Assembly (NCBI GenBank): GCA_028023455.1
Contig: JAQFVV010012476.1
Location: 1,841,820-1,905,819 of the forward strand
Source: Epiperipatus broadwayi
Lineage: Eukaryota; Onychophora; Udeonychophora; Euonychophora; Peripatidae
Direction of reading: 5' to 3'
DNA: 64,000 bases
The notes under the pieces are model-generated. The model was not told the DNA's origin, searched no databases, and saw only the letters and a list, made by a program, of their open reading frames with translations. Position 1 is the stretch's first letter, and each line of letters opens with the position of its first letter. The translations under genes and the position numbers were made by a program. This document shows positions 23,443 to 35,929 of this stretch, piece by piece.

Positions 23443-24775
23443 TTTTTTTTTATATAATATATTAATAATTTTAACATTATTTATTGCAAATGTAACTTTT
23501 CAAGCAATAGGCAATTTAAAAATTAATATTTTACATTTTAAAAATATAAAAATAAATATCTAAACAAAGTTCTTACCTATAACAATGGCACTAGGTATCA
23601 TTGGATATAATTTATGTATTCAAAAGTTAGAAGAACAAAATATTAGATATTTGAATTTTATATTATTAAAAAAAGTATATGATTAGAATTAGTTATGATC
23701 AAAAAAATATATAAAAGTTAAAATATTATTTATAGTTAAAAAAAAAATTTCTTCACCATTTTAACAAAAGTGATTTTATTTTATCCAATAGAAACTGCTT
23801 CTGGTTGCCATAACAAACTTTCTAAAAGTTGTCTTTTTAAAAATAAATTGTTTTCAAAGAAATCTCCTATTAGGGATGTAGTTTTTGATTTTAAAATGTC
23901 TTATTATCAAAATATTGCATGATAACCTTTAATCTGTAAACAAATTACTGAAAATTATAATTTTCTGTTACAAATCTAAATTAAACAGTTATTTGCCCTT
24001 GAGCTAAAACACTCAACCAATGAGAAATTCTCATTTCTATTGTCTTCTAGGCCATCTCTCTCATGACATTGGCTTGCTACTAGAGTACTGTCAATCATGC
24101 AAAATATCCATATAATACTGACATCTTCAGGTCTTTTTTTCAACTAATACTTTTAAATTGTTATTGTATAAATAAGAAACTGCAGAATATAATGTAAGAT
24201 TATAAAAACATTTAAAACAATGTGCAAAAGATACAGAAATTACAACATAATCACCACACCCAAAAGCATAAATCTGCATGAAACTGCTGCTGCTTTTTCC
24301 TCAATCTGTTACATAAAATTTTGGAAATAACATGCAATATAAAATGTTAAATTAAATATTGATTTTAAAATGACATTCACATTCAACATTTATATTCCAG
24401 TATTTTTAGTTGTTATAAGCTATCAAATAGCTATATTATTTTATTCAGCTTTCAAACTTTAATTATTTAATATTTATGAGAAAACAAATGTTGCAGTAGG
24501 CAAATAATGTTTGCATCTCTAATTTAATCCCCCCTCACATTTTTTTTTACTAATCAAATGATATTTTAAATTTACAGTTGTATAAACATGTTTTCTCACT
24601 CCAAATCATTTTTATGGTTTATATATTGGAAATTAGAAAATGGTAACAAAGTGTACTACTTTTTGAACTTCTTTGGCATTTTATAATTTATATTTATGTC
24701 AGAGCTCATGCCCAAAGTTAATCATTCAGAGTGCATGCTTAGAGGTTCATAGAGAAACTTCTGATATATAAACTA
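23443..24775. other. AT-rich DNA, no gene seen
   Basis: No frame, repeat or RNA signal that I can support. Confidence 0.5.
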
Positions 24776-25400
24776 TGCAGTGCTCTCAAATCCAAGGCTC
24801 CCCATTGATGAGTAAGCACTAGATAGCGATTTTATGCATAAATCTTTCTGTATCCATTGATTATTCTGGTTTCCACTGAGGGATGCTACTGTATGTTTGC
24901 CTTTGTGTAAACAGTTTGTGTAAGCATAGATAATGATGACCATGTGATGTTTAGTGGTTTAATACCAGTTCTCCCAATAGGATTATGGTTACTGTGGTTA
25001 ATAAAGAACCAAAGACACCAAAAAGTATGAAAACTGAACTGAGTTCAGATCTATATGACTATACAAGCTAATAAGCTTGAATTGAAAACATTACTGTTTT
25101 TATTTTGGACTCAATGCTTTATAGTTAGCCAATAAGATAAAAGGTGGCTGTTAGAGGATTGCATTAGGTCCTAAGATGTAGGTACAGGGTTCTCAGATCC
25201 AAGACACTTCACTGATAAGCCACAAACTAGAAACTAGTCTGGGAATATTGGATTAGGGATTTTATGCACAAACCTTTCTACATCCATTGATTACTCTATC
25301 TTGCACTGAGTGGTGCTACTGTTTGAAATTTTGCCTCTGTATAAACAGGTTGTGTAAGCATAAAGAATAGCAATCATACGATGCTTAGTGGTTTAAATAA
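24776..25400. mobile_element. Retrozyme-like dimer, family P3 locus 2
   Basis: Unit 2a starts near 24780 ('gtgctctcaaatccaag') and unit 2b near 25186 ('gggttctcagatccaag'), spaced about 410 bp. Both continue through 'gattttatgca', 'catccattgatta', 'tgctactgt' and 'tgtgtaagcata'. The DNA between 2a and 2b ('gaaccaaagacaccaaaa') has its counterpart between the two units of locus 1, so both loci are head-to-tail arrays of the same roughly 400-bp unit. Unit 2b carries the better hammerhead-like junction; unit 2a has lost it by deletion. No protein is encoded. Confidence 0.55.
25194..25253 (+). ncRNA. Degenerate hammerhead-like motif at P3 unit junction
   Basis: Distal stem I would pair ATCCAA (ends 25202) with TTGGAT. 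Proximal stem I pairs the last bases before CTGAT with the TGGG after GTC (25237-25239). The conserved CTGATGA is CTGATAA (25212-25218), a short stem II follows, and GAAA is present (25230-25233) followed by a minimal stem III before GTC. The changed core suggests a once-functional, now defective ribozyme; chance is not excluded. Confidence 0.3.
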
Positions 25401-27911
25401 TATAATGTTAAATCTTTAAATCTGCATATAGAAAAAAGCTTTTTTTGAGGGATAGGTAAAATCTAAGATTGGTGTTATTGGTCTTAGAAATAACTTTTCT
25501 ATCAAAAAATGGTCTGTTTGGATAAGTAATAAAAATATAAGACATTAAGTAAAAGAAATTGCTTGAGGTCAGTTTGCTATGAGATCAAATTTGGTATTTT
25601 GTGTTCTTAGAAGTTTTAGGGTGTGTTGATGAAAAACTGAATATATTGAAATTAGATTTCACAAAAGTATTTGAAATCATTCTATTATACTTCCACTCCC
25701 ATAACAGTTTTCAAATAGTCTGAAAAAGCTTTTTCATTTTTTGCTATATGGTGTTCGTGCACCTACATTAAAAAAAGACTGTGGAGGGAGATAGGATTTA
25801 ATGCAGGGTTAATGTTGTGTTTATGACTGGAGTAATATTTCTGGTCATTAAGGGATAACACACAACTTAAAAATAATTATAAAAATATTTATTGTGTGTA
25901 TTTACAATAATATATATATATATAGTGTTATCATCTAGTTTAAAGTAAACATTTACCCCATTTAGCAATGGCAATTGGTCCTCCACAACTCATCGTTAAG
26001 CAAGAATATCATATATAGAATACATATTTATAATGGGGGTCTATGGAAAAAAAAATTGGTCGGTTCCAGATATCCACATTGGTTTTCAATCTCAAAGATT
26101 TTTTTGATTTTTTTCATGCCAATGATGACTAAATACGGTGTTTAAAAAGAAAAGTTTTATATCACTAGGAAAAAAAATGCATATTTTCACTGTTTAAAAA
26201 GTACAGTACAGCAAAAAGAAAGAGAAAGTGAAACTAAATTTGAATTTAAGAGTTTTTATATTCTTCGCCGTTTTACTGTACATTTATGTTTATTACTTAT
26301 GTGAAACTATTCAAATTAAAAACAATGTTTAATTATAAATTATTTAATTGAACACAAAGACTCATTACTGTACTCCAGAGTAAGAAAAGGCTTAATGTGT
26401 ATCATAAATCAGTCAACTTTAGAAAAAAAAAAAATCAGCTTATTTTAAAAGAAAAAAAATCTAACTTCTAATATTTTAAAACATATGCTGTTTATTTTGC
26501 TTACTGTATATTTTTAGTAATGTAATAGTCTCCCGTCCTGTTCATGTAGAAAGATTATTTATTAACATTTATTTTAAATGCAATCTTTTTTTAAATGAAT
26601 TTCTTTTGATTTGAAACCACTTGAGTGTACGTAATTAAGTAACACATACACACAATTTAATATTAGTATCTGGTGTTTTCCTAAAAGTTTGTAATGATGG
26701 TATTTTAGTTGTACTGTTTTCATCATCTAATATAAGTGTTGAATGTCTAGAAAAATTAAACTTTAGTTAAATAATCCAAGTACTGTACATTATATTTAAA
26801 TGAAATTTAATTTTTCTAAAGACATTTAACACTTATATGTATACAGTATTATAGATTCAGTAATTATATATATTCAAAATACTGAATGCAGCACTAACAT
26901 TGTGTTTTATGAATAAAATATTGTATGTGCTATACAATTACAGCAATGTATTTTTGCTTTTGGGTAAAATGAATTTAAAATATCTATTCTCTGATGTCAT
27001 CAGTGACACAAAATTCAAGATGGCTGCCAAAAAATTTTTTTCCGATCATTATAGTGAATAATTGATTGTAAATCGAAGTAGTGAGTACAAATTAATGATG
27101 ATTGCTATTGTAAAATATGGTTGAGTAGCCAATCTCTAAGCAGGGTAAAGGTGTATATATATATTATACTTGTATTAATATATATATATATACAGTGTTT
27201 TATATACAGAGGATATATGAATTTTTAGATTTAATTTTTCACCTACTATTATTGGCAAGCTTATGTAATTCTAGCTGTTAGTGATACAAGTAATATTTGG
27301 GATGTTGTGAGATTCCTTTAGGATTTTGATACTTCCAGACTATGGATGGCTTGCTTTGTTTGCAGATGTAATGAAGACTGTAGCTAGCATTTTCCTGCTC
27401 TAGACTTGAATATGCATCATTGCATTCTACAATATTGCAAACAATGTGCATACTGTCTTTCTATCTCTGACAGTTGTTTGATAATGTCTGAACATGTAAA
27501 ATATTCTGTTTTCTCTCTAAATAAACCTCAATATATAGAAAGATTTGGATCATTACTCACAACAATCAGCCTGTTTATACCACTGGCTATTTATTTCCTT
27601 TCATTGCTTAGTTTTATTGCACGTTAAATTCGTTCAAGATAACATCCTGTAAGGACAAGTTCATTATTTGAGGGTAAGCTTCTGCTGAGTTAGGATGGGT
27701 TGAAAATAGTTGATAATGAAAGTAAGCTATAATTGAAATAATGGTTTGGTGTTATTGAATATTTGTAGAATACACAAACTGACTATCACAGAATATTTTG
27801 TTTAGATAAAAAAATGCTGTTAGGAAACTTCCAGGCATCCATGCTCCAAACAATGCAACCTTATTAATAATGTTTTAATTACCAATGAAAAACAGCTTAT
27901 ATTACATGCGT
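25401..27911. other. AT-rich DNA, no gene seen
   Basis: Contains AT dinucleotide tracts near 25909 and 27152-27193 and a 'ttcaagatggctgcc' scrap near 27013 like that in the foldback elements. The 73-codon frame at 27406-27627 has no recognisable domain. Confidence 0.45.
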
Positions 27912-27923
27912 ATTGTTGGAAAG

Positions 27924-28168
27924 AACAATATTGTGGAGATTGATGGTGTATCGGACAGAGTGGCAAGATTAGTTATACAACTTACTAGTAGAAACCAAAT
28001 GCAGATAATTCAAGTTTATGCCCCAACAAGTTCTCATAGTGATGAAGTAGTAGAAGATTTTTATACGGATGTACAAAAGGCTTTTGATCAGAGTAAACAA
28101 CATTTTAAAATTGTTATGGGAGACTTTAATGCTAGAATTGGTAGACAAATGAAAGATGAAATTGCTGA
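27924..28168 (+). pseudogene. RTE endonuclease domain, C-terminal half
   Basis: The frame contains VYAPTS and MGDFNARIG, the conserved C-terminal motifs of APE-type LINE endonucleases, which nick target DNA for reverse transcription. The N-terminal catalytic half is missing because the element is truncated at 27923; in-frame sequence upstream of that point belongs to the target site. The frame is lost near 28166-28169, where the protein continues as GNFGYGNRNERG in the frame of the reverse transcriptase. It is not functional. Confidence 0.85.
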
Positions 28169-30517
28169 GGTAATTTTGGTTATGGTAATAGAAATGAGAG
28201 AGGACATAGACTTGTGGAGTTTGCAGAAAAAGAAAAACTTTATATTATGAATTCATTTTTTGAGAAAAATGTTAAAAGGAAATGGATATGGAAGCATCCA
28301 AATGAAGGTACAGCAGAATTGGATTATATTTTGACTAACAGAAAATACATATTTCAAGATTGTAATGTTCTTAATAAATTTAACACAGGAAGTGATCATC
28401 GATTAGTAAGGTGTAAGTTACGTGTTAATGTAAAACTAGAGAGACAAAAATTATTAAGAAAAAAAATATTTACAGTTGATATTCCTAATCTTCAGAAACA
28501 TTCTAATGAATTTAAATTAGAACTTACAAATATGTTTCAAGTGTTAGGAGATTTTGAATATGATGCAGATTTGAATGAAATTAATATGAAAATAACTGAT
28601 ACACTTTTAAAAACTGCAACAAACATAGCTGGTAGAAAAAAGCAGCAATTGACTAATAAAATTTCTACTGAGACTAGAGAATTTATGAAGAAAAGAAGGA
28701 ATATGAAGATATACAAAAATGATGTATTAAAAAGAATTGAATATCTCGAATTTTGTAAAATGGTACGGAAAAGAGTTGAAAATGATATAAGAAAGTATAA
28801 CTGTGAAATAACAAGGAAAGCTGTAGAAGAAAATAAAAGTCTCAAAAATGTTAAACAACATTTTGGTATTGGTAGGAAATTTATATCTGCAATAAGAAAA
28901 AAAGATGGAATTATTACTAAAAAGAGAGATGACATCATGAAATTGGTAGAAGATTTTTATCAAGAATTATATAGTAATAAAGAACAAGTACCTCCTATAT
29001 CTATTACATCTTCCGAATTGCCCAGAATCTTAAATGAAGAAGTGAGACATGCAATTAAGTGCATGAAGAAAGGAAAGGCTCCAGGAAATGATGGAATTAT
29101 AATTGATATATTAAAAGAAACAGATGAAGAAATAGAAACAATTTTAGCAAAGTTATATACCAAATGTCTAAATGATAAAGATTTACCAAAAGATTGGAAG
29201 AACGCAGTAATAATATTAATATTTAAAAAAGGTGATAAAGAAGATATTAGAAATTACAGACCTATCATCCTTTTATCAGTTTTATATAAAATTTTTACCA
29301 AGATAATTACAGCTCGTCTACAGAGAACTTTGGATTTCCACCAACCAAGAGAACAAGCTGGATTTAAAAGTGGTTTTAGTACAATAGATCATATCCAGGT
29401 ATTGAGAGAAGTCATAGAAAGGACAAACGAATATGAGTTGTCTTTATGTTTTGGATTTATAGATTATGAAAAGGCATTTGATTCTATACACATTTCTTCA
29501 GTGATTAAAGCATTGGATCATCAAGGTATAGATCCAGGATATTGTCATATTTTAAAGAATATTTGTAAAAATGCAACAGCAACAATTAGATTACATAATG
29601 ATACTGGAAAAATCAACATTGAGAAAGGTGTAAGACAAGATGACTCCATGTCTCCAAAACTCTTTACAGCAGTGCTGCAAGAAGTATTTTGTGGATTAAA
29701 ATGGGAAACTAAAGGAGTGAAAGTAAATGGAGAGTATTTAAGTCATTTAGATTTCGCAGATGATGTAGTTGTTTTTGCAAATAATGCTTCAGAGCTGCAG
29801 GAAATGTTGCAGGAGTTAACAGATGAAAGTAGAAAAGTAGGACTAAAGATAAATGTTAAAAAGACTAAAGTAATGTTTAATCGATTTGCTCAAAATATGA
29901 AAATAAAGATTGATTATGAAGAATTAGAAGAAGTTAACAGTTCCAAATACCTTGGTCAGATTATTAATACAGATGGAAACATAATGGAGGAAATTAATCA
30001 TAGAATTAAACTTGGTTGGAGTGCTTTTGGTAGAAATAACTTGATACTAAAAGGAAATATGCCTATGTGTTTGAAAAGGATGGTTTTTAACAAATGTGTT
30101 TTACCAGTTCTTACTTATGGATCTGAGACTTGGACACTTAATAGAAGAGCAATACAGAGACTTCAGACCACTCAAAGAAGTATGGAGAGGTGTATGTTGG
30201 GAGTAACAAGAAGAGATCGAAAACGCAATGTATGGGTAAGACAACAAACAGGTGTTACTGACCTTATTGAAAAAATTAAAAGATTGAAATGGAGTTGGGC
30301 TGGACATATTGCTAGAAGAGATGATAATAGATGGACAATTGAAATTTTAAACTGGATTCCAAGAGATTGTAAAAGACCCAGAAAGAGACCACATGTGAGA
30401 TGGATGGATGAAATAAGAAAATGTGCAAGGGTGTTGTGGAGAAGAGAAGCTAAAGATCGGAGAAGATGGATTAAACTTGGAGAGACCTTCATCCTGCAGT
30501 GGATTAATAATGGTTGA
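28169..30517 (+). pseudogene. RTE reverse transcriptase, long open frame
   Basis: This frame stays open to the TGA at 30515-30517 (767 codons counted from the GTG at 28214, which is not a genuine start). Motifs in order are SDHRLVRCKL (end of the endonuclease), GKAPGNDGI, NYRPI, EQAGFKSGFST, the first catalytic aspartate in FIDYEKAFDS, RQDDSMSPKLF, and the catalytic LDFADDVVVF. It ends with a GWSAFGRNN to RPRKRPHVRWMDEI region typical of RTE proteins. The RQGDS motif has Gly changed to Asp (29635-29646), whereas the copy at 45.8 kb keeps Gly. It would copy RNA at a nicked target site, but with the truncated endonuclease this copy is inactive. Confidence 0.9.
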
Positions 30518-30548
30518 TGATGATGATGATGATGATGATTGTTGGAAA

Positions 30549-31382
30549 TAACTCTTTCGTTGTGTTAACACAATGCTATACTCTCTGTTCCATTTAGTTT
30601 ATTCCAATACTTTCTGGATTAATGTCATATTAGTAATAATCAATCATTCAATCCAATTTTTTTTTATTTATTAATAGTTTATGTATAAAATAATGAATTT
30701 ATATTTCAGTTTTCTTTTTTGTTGCCTGGTCTGAAGTTTAACGAGCTATAACCAAAATTCTGGAAATTTTTATTTTTTTAGGAGCGTTTTCATATTGTGC
30801 TTAGCAAAAAATAAACTAAGTTTTAAACGTTTATTAAAACTTCTGCAGTGCAATGTAAATTCTAAATTTTATTGGTTAAATATTACAAAAATGAAAAACG
30901 TTCATAAACGAACTTATTAAAGTGGAATATTTTAAAATGCTTAATGTGTCAGTTTTTTTTTTTAAATTTTAAAATGTAGATTGTAGTAAGTTTTTTTTTA
31001 AATGCTTTACTTTAATTTAACAAATGGTAAATTAAGAAATATTCTCTTGCTACATAAAAAACAAAATGGTGTACCAACAATGAAATATATATAAATTTAA
31101 ATTATAGCTATTGAAATGATTTTATACAGTATATTTACCCACAGATTACTAATATTTTTAATAATATGTTTAGTAAAAATATTTATTTATTAATTAACAC
31201 TTTTTTCCATTTATACTAATCATTTTAGTTTATTTTTTAAATATATTTTGAATGTAAAATAAATTAATTTTTTCCCCATCTGAACCCATTATAAATTTTT
31301 TATGCAAGGTTTATGATTTGTTATGCATTTTAGTGCACCATTTGCCCTTGCTACCCAGATAAAGGAGTATATAATAATACTG
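30549..31382. other. AT-rich DNA, no gene seen
   Basis: No supported feature; T-rich runs near 30952 and 30991. Confidence 0.5.
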
Positions 31383-31615
31383 GGTGCTCATTTAGTACAC
31401 AATCTCTGCCATTTTGAATTTCAAAAACAACCCAAAACATCATGACCCGAGTTGTAAATATTTCACATTTTGGCTTTTTTTCAAATTAGTCATGTGACCT
31501 GAGTTCTAAATGTTTTGCATTTTCGTGTACTTTTTCATTACTTAGATGTGTCAGATGACATTTTTGGTCATTTTTGAAATTCAAAATGGTGGAGATTGCA
31601 TACTAAAAGAGCACC
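31383..31615. mobile_element. MITE with ~45-bp inverted repeats
   Basis: The left end GGTGCTCATTTAGTACACAA continues to 'ccattttgaatttcaaaaa'; the right end, inverted, reads GGTGCTCTTTTAGTATGCAA and the same continuation. Total length is about 233 bp with no coding capacity. The target duplication could not be resolved, so the superfamily is open. Confidence 0.8.
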
Positions 31616-32666
31616 TAATCTGGTTTTCACATTATTCAAGGAATAAAAAACAAAGTTTTTATTAAGATGTAACATTTATTAACATTTAACTCGTATGTGC
31701 AGATTCATTCTGATAATTCTATACAATCTTTGTTCATAAAAGTATTAATTATATATATATATATATAATAAAACAATATTAATGTATATATATATATGAG
31801 TTTGTTTTGCAAGCTTTATATATAATATAAGACAAATGGAAACATATTACTTTTCTATGTGCTATCACTATAAATGAACCATAATCTTTCTCAATTGTTA
31901 GACAAACTTGCAAAAGGTAACCAATCAATTACTTTCTGGTCCAGGTATTATAAGGCCAAATTTGTCTGGTAATTTTGTAATTTATATTCAAACTAAATTC
32001 AGATGTAAACATGGCATTATTAAATGTGAACTCATACTCTTTCTGCTAAAAAAATATATATTTATTTAATTACATTGATAGCGCATGAAAGTAGCTTGTT
32101 TTCATTTGTTTTACAAGTATGTGTGTGAGAACATATATTTTTAGATTTACCCATATTCATATATGACTGCTTTAGCATTATACTGGTCTTTGATTGAATC
32201 ACATTAGCCATCAGCATATATGTCTAATGATGTTTTCTTAAGGAATGGTTAGTGGAATCAATTAAAATGTTTGCATAGAAGTAATATTAACATCTAACAA
32301 ATATATACATGGATAAATCCACTATATATCATTACATCTTTTACCTGTGAAAGTCTCTAGTTTAATTCATGTATAATTATTATGAATATTGAAAGATTCT
32401 GGCTATAGTATTATCACACTTTGCTATCATGCTCACGACCTGAAGTTCAAACCTATATGAAAATACAAAATAGTTAGTTGATTTTGAGTTTTCTGCAAAC
32501 TTATGATTTATCTCTGGAGCTGATTTATGACTATAGCCATTTTATTGACTGATTAATAGGCTGACCATAAAAAATTGTTGCCTAATATTGAGCTATTTAA
32601 GATGGTGTTATCTTTTATTGGTTGTGGAACTTCAAAATTATATCAGTCATTTAATATACTCAAGAA
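31616..32666. other. AT-rich DNA; possible SINE scrap at 32403-32455
   Basis: AT tracts lie near 31748-31797. A tRNA-like scrap ending in a weak B box, GAAGTTCAAACCT, lies near 32441. Nothing else is supported. Confidence 0.4.
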
Positions 32667-35316
32667 CAGTGGTATTCAAACATTTTAGCAGTACGATCCC
32701 TGCACGGAACATCGAGGTAACATGCCGACCCAAAATTAAAAAAATCAATAATCTAATTCTAATTGGTCAAAAACTAGGAGTAGGTAATATTAAAAATTAG
32801 GAAGATGTTAATTTATTTTTTATTTCACACAAACTAAACATAAGTGTCAATACAAGTACAATAAACTGAAAATCAACTCTGTAGTTACCAAAATATTAGG
32901 TTGAAAATCGACTAGTATTAATCATTTATAGTGTATAACATGTAGGAGCTTAAAAAAAATCAGTTTAAAAAACTATAAAAGAAAAATATTTAATGAGATC
33001 TATGAGCTTGCTTCTTGTTTACAAGTAGCGATATTTCTGGCCCTATTTTGCTCAATTTGAGTCTTAAAGGTGTCTCTATTGCTAATTTGTTTCGGTATTT
33101 AGATTTTAGGTAGAGAAATTGGGAAAATCCCATCTCGCACATATACGATGAGGCAAATGGTAATAATACCTTTAGAGCTGCATTAGACAGTTCTGTATAT
33201 TCATTTCGAACTTTAAGCTAAAAATTACTCAATTCAAGCTGTTGAAAAACAATTTTAATTCTCCATCAGATGATAACTCAATTAGTTTTTCGCTTAAATG
33301 AAATGATACATTTTTGGTTAATACACACTGAAGGGATTTCGAATCCATTCAGAGTCAGAAAAATCTTCCGGAAAATAAGTATTAAATTGATCTTTAAGAT
33401 CTGTCAAGTGAGTTGTTATATCTTTAATAACTTTTAGTTTGTTTTGTATGACAAAACTTTCTAAAGTAGGAAATGCTACAAAATTTATCTCCTTGCAGAA
33501 CGAGCACCACAAATCTATTTTCTTTGTAAAGGCTTTGATTTTTATCATTGGCCATAAATATATTTAATTGTTCACCTTGAAGACTCAAATTCAACTCGTT
33601 GAATTTGAGAAAAATATCACTTAAGTAAGCTAACATACATAGCCATTCTTCATCAGTTAACAAGTGTATAAATTTTTTATTTTTATTATTGTCATTCAAA
33701 AACACCAACACCTCATCTTTAAGTTCAAATAGTCTTGTAAGGACCCTACCCCTTAAAAGCCAATGCATCTCTGTATGTAAAAGAAGCTGCTGATGTTCAC
33801 TGCCCATTTCTCTGCATATATATGAAAAAATTCTTCAGTTCAGAGGATGTACCTTTATAACATTTATTATTTTAACTCCAGTATCTAAGACAAACTTTAA
33901 GTTCAGTGTCATGTTTTTGATACAAGTGCTTATCTATGAATCATACAGTGAACCTATGTTACATTAGGTGATACTTCTTTGATTTGAGATAGAAGACCAC
34001 TGTGTTTTTTAACCATGGCATGAGCTCCATACAATTTTTCCAAAAAATATTGTTTCTCATGATGTAAGAATTTACCAATCCAAATATTTCTTCTCCCATA
34101 TTCCTTTGTAGTTCCTTGCAAAAAAGAAAGGTTTCTTCAACTTCATTTTTGTATTCATATTTTGCAAAACAAATTAGTTGTGCAGCATTTTGGCAATTGG
34201 TGGATCATCCAACTGAAGATTGAAAAATTTACTTTTTTGAATTCTGATTATAAGTTCACTTTCCAAATTATCTGCCTTTTGACTATCCTGTAACCAATTG
34301 TTGTATCAGAGAATGGAATTTGATATATCTGTTGCTTTTCTTTCTAGCCAAACATAATGCCCAATATATCTTGAGCTGCTGGAACAATTAACTCTTCAGC
34401 AATTGTGTATGGCTTGCCTGATTTAGCTATATGATAGCTTACTCAGTAAGAAACCTCCAATGCTTTTTTGTTAATATTGGTAAAAGTATATATAAAGTTT
34501 TGATTACATGTCAAATGCCCTATTTTTTTCTGAAAAAATTCAATGGTAATATTTTTGGATTCTGGGTGTTTGATGTGTAAGTGTCTCTGCAGTTTATTTG
34601 GTTTCAGTGACTCATTTGACAGTAGTGCCAGGCACATAAGGCATCTAACTCTTGGTTTATCATCTTCAGTGCATACAGACCTATATTTTATAAACTCATT
34701 GTCAAAGTTACAAACTTGTTTGTTTGCTTTTAATTTTTTATGTCTTGTATCTATAGAAGCAGGGTATTCTAAACGTATTTGGTCGGTGTCGGAAGTTAAA
34801 ACAGCCAAAATCAAAGCGCTCTTCTCATCATTTGTTTTTTCATTGTCAGTTTTTTCAATTATCCTATCAGTTTTTAGCCACTTATCCATGAGGGTTTATA
34901 AAATGTATCACTTTAAAAGCAGTCCGTTTATCACAAATACTAAATTAAAAAAGAAATTTTACACTAAAATAATAATTAAACTCACAAATGTGCCATGATG
35001 ATGATGTAAATACAATATGCGCTGTCATCACTTGTTTGCCTAAGTCATGTGATTTGCCAAAAGTGATGTTACACAACATTGTCCAAGACATATTTCGAAC
35101 CTCTATCTCTTTGAAGTTGTTATTTTTAAAATAGAGTAATGTTCTAGAATTTAATGAAATTTCACATTTTAAAAATTAATATTTTTCTCAAAATTTTTTG
35201 TCAATGATGCATTTGTAATCAATTAAATTTATTTACCATTTTCATCCATCTTGCGACCCCAAGATAATTGTTTGTGACCCCAAATGGGGTTATCACCCAT
35301 AGATTGAATACCACTG
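32667..35316 (-). mobile_element. Complete but decayed hAT transposon
   Basis: Both termini are CAGTGGTATTCAA: left at 32667-32679, right inverted at 35304-35316. The flanking octamers CTCAAGAA (32659-32666) and CACTAGAA (35317-35324) match at six of eight positions, consistent with an old 8-bp hAT target duplication. The 2650-bp interior holds a transposase pseudogene on the - strand running from a BED-type zinc finger to the C-terminal hAT dimerisation domain. The relatives I recognise are the ZBED5/SCAND3-type (Buster-like) transposases. Frameshifts and stops make it immobile. Confidence 0.88.
33010..34889 (-). pseudogene. hAT transposase (ZBED5/SCAND3-like), broken
   Basis: The N-terminal part is a 148-codon frame (34443-34889) starting MDKWLK. 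It has a BED-type zinc finger whose ligands appear as CLMC followed by an HLHIKH segment, for DNA binding. The middle (33424-33807) shows HWLLRGRVLTRLFELKDEV and DEEWLCMLAYLSDIF, and overlaps in another frame with 33318-33548. The C-terminus, about 33010-33300, reads LLPFASSYMCEMGFS then KSKYRNKL, the classic hAT dimerisation motif. The stretch 33808-34442 is out of frame, and an in-frame stop lies near 33224. The catalytic-core acidic residues cannot be assigned with confidence. The intact enzyme would excise and integrate the element at its CAGTGG ends. Confidence 0.85.
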
Positions 35317-35817
35317 CACTAGAAGATACTTATTGCATATTTTTTCATTGTTTTTACATTTTTATTAACACATCTTATCCCAAGCACTACTGCAATGTAT
35401 CATCCACCAGCACATAATCATAAACCACTTTAACTATGCATGCATTTCATGAATGACTTTTACTCATCAGCTGAACTAGAGGCATTACATTCCCAGATCT
35501 TCATGTCATATTGATAGCTAGATATTTTTTCATTACACCATTATCTCACATTGTGTGTATGCATGTATTAAATTACACAACAGCAGTCAATAGTTATCAA
35601 TACCAAGAATCTTCAACAAGCTATTAAGACAACTTTTTGTTTATGAGAGAAAGATGACACCACTTTCTCCCTAGTCTAAGATGTCAATATAGACATTGAT
35701 TTGTAAAGGAATAAGATTTTTAATTCATAGAAGTTTAAAAAAATAATAAACATGCAAATATAACCTAATTTAAAAAAAAAGATTAATAAATAATCAATTT
35801 TTAACTTTCAAATTCAA

Positions 35818-35856
35818 CTTTTGATGACGACGACGATGATGATGATTATTATTATT
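35818..35856. repeat. (GAT/GAC/TTA)n tract
   Basis: 'gatgacgacgacgatgatg' runs into (ATT)n. It resembles the tail of the RTE family, but no RTE coding remnant is visible upstream, so it may be an orphan tail or a plain microsatellite. Confidence 0.5.
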
Positions 35857-35929
35857 AAAATATAATTCTAAAGCACTCCGTGTTTTTGGGTTCAGATGAA
35901 AATATATAAATTAATATAAACTAATTAAT

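Larger units (their letters stand above)
27923..30537 (+). mobile_element. RTE-type LINE, 5'-truncated, 11-bp TSD, (GAT)n tail
   Basis: The best-preserved element of the window. It is bounded by ATTGTTGGAAA at 27912-27922 and 30538-30548, an 11-bp target duplication. The 5' end falls inside the endonuclease domain, so it was truncated on insertion; the 3' end is a short (TGA)n repeat (30515-30537), as is usual for the RTE clade. The body encodes the C-terminal half of an apurinic-type endonuclease and a complete reverse transcriptase, separated by one frameshift. At least seven other fragments of this family occur in the window. Confidence 0.92.

Noticed and set aside
25960-27100. Inverted ends of a long element ('ctcatcgttaagcaag' against 'taaatcgaagtagtgag')
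   Set aside because: The resemblance is too weak when aligned base by base.
28537-30571. Several - strand frames of 67-133 codons
   Set aside because: All lie opposite the RTE reverse transcriptase frame and are shadows.
34543-34998. 151-codon + strand frame
   Set aside because: It is the antisense shadow of the hAT BED-finger frame (34443-34889, - strand).
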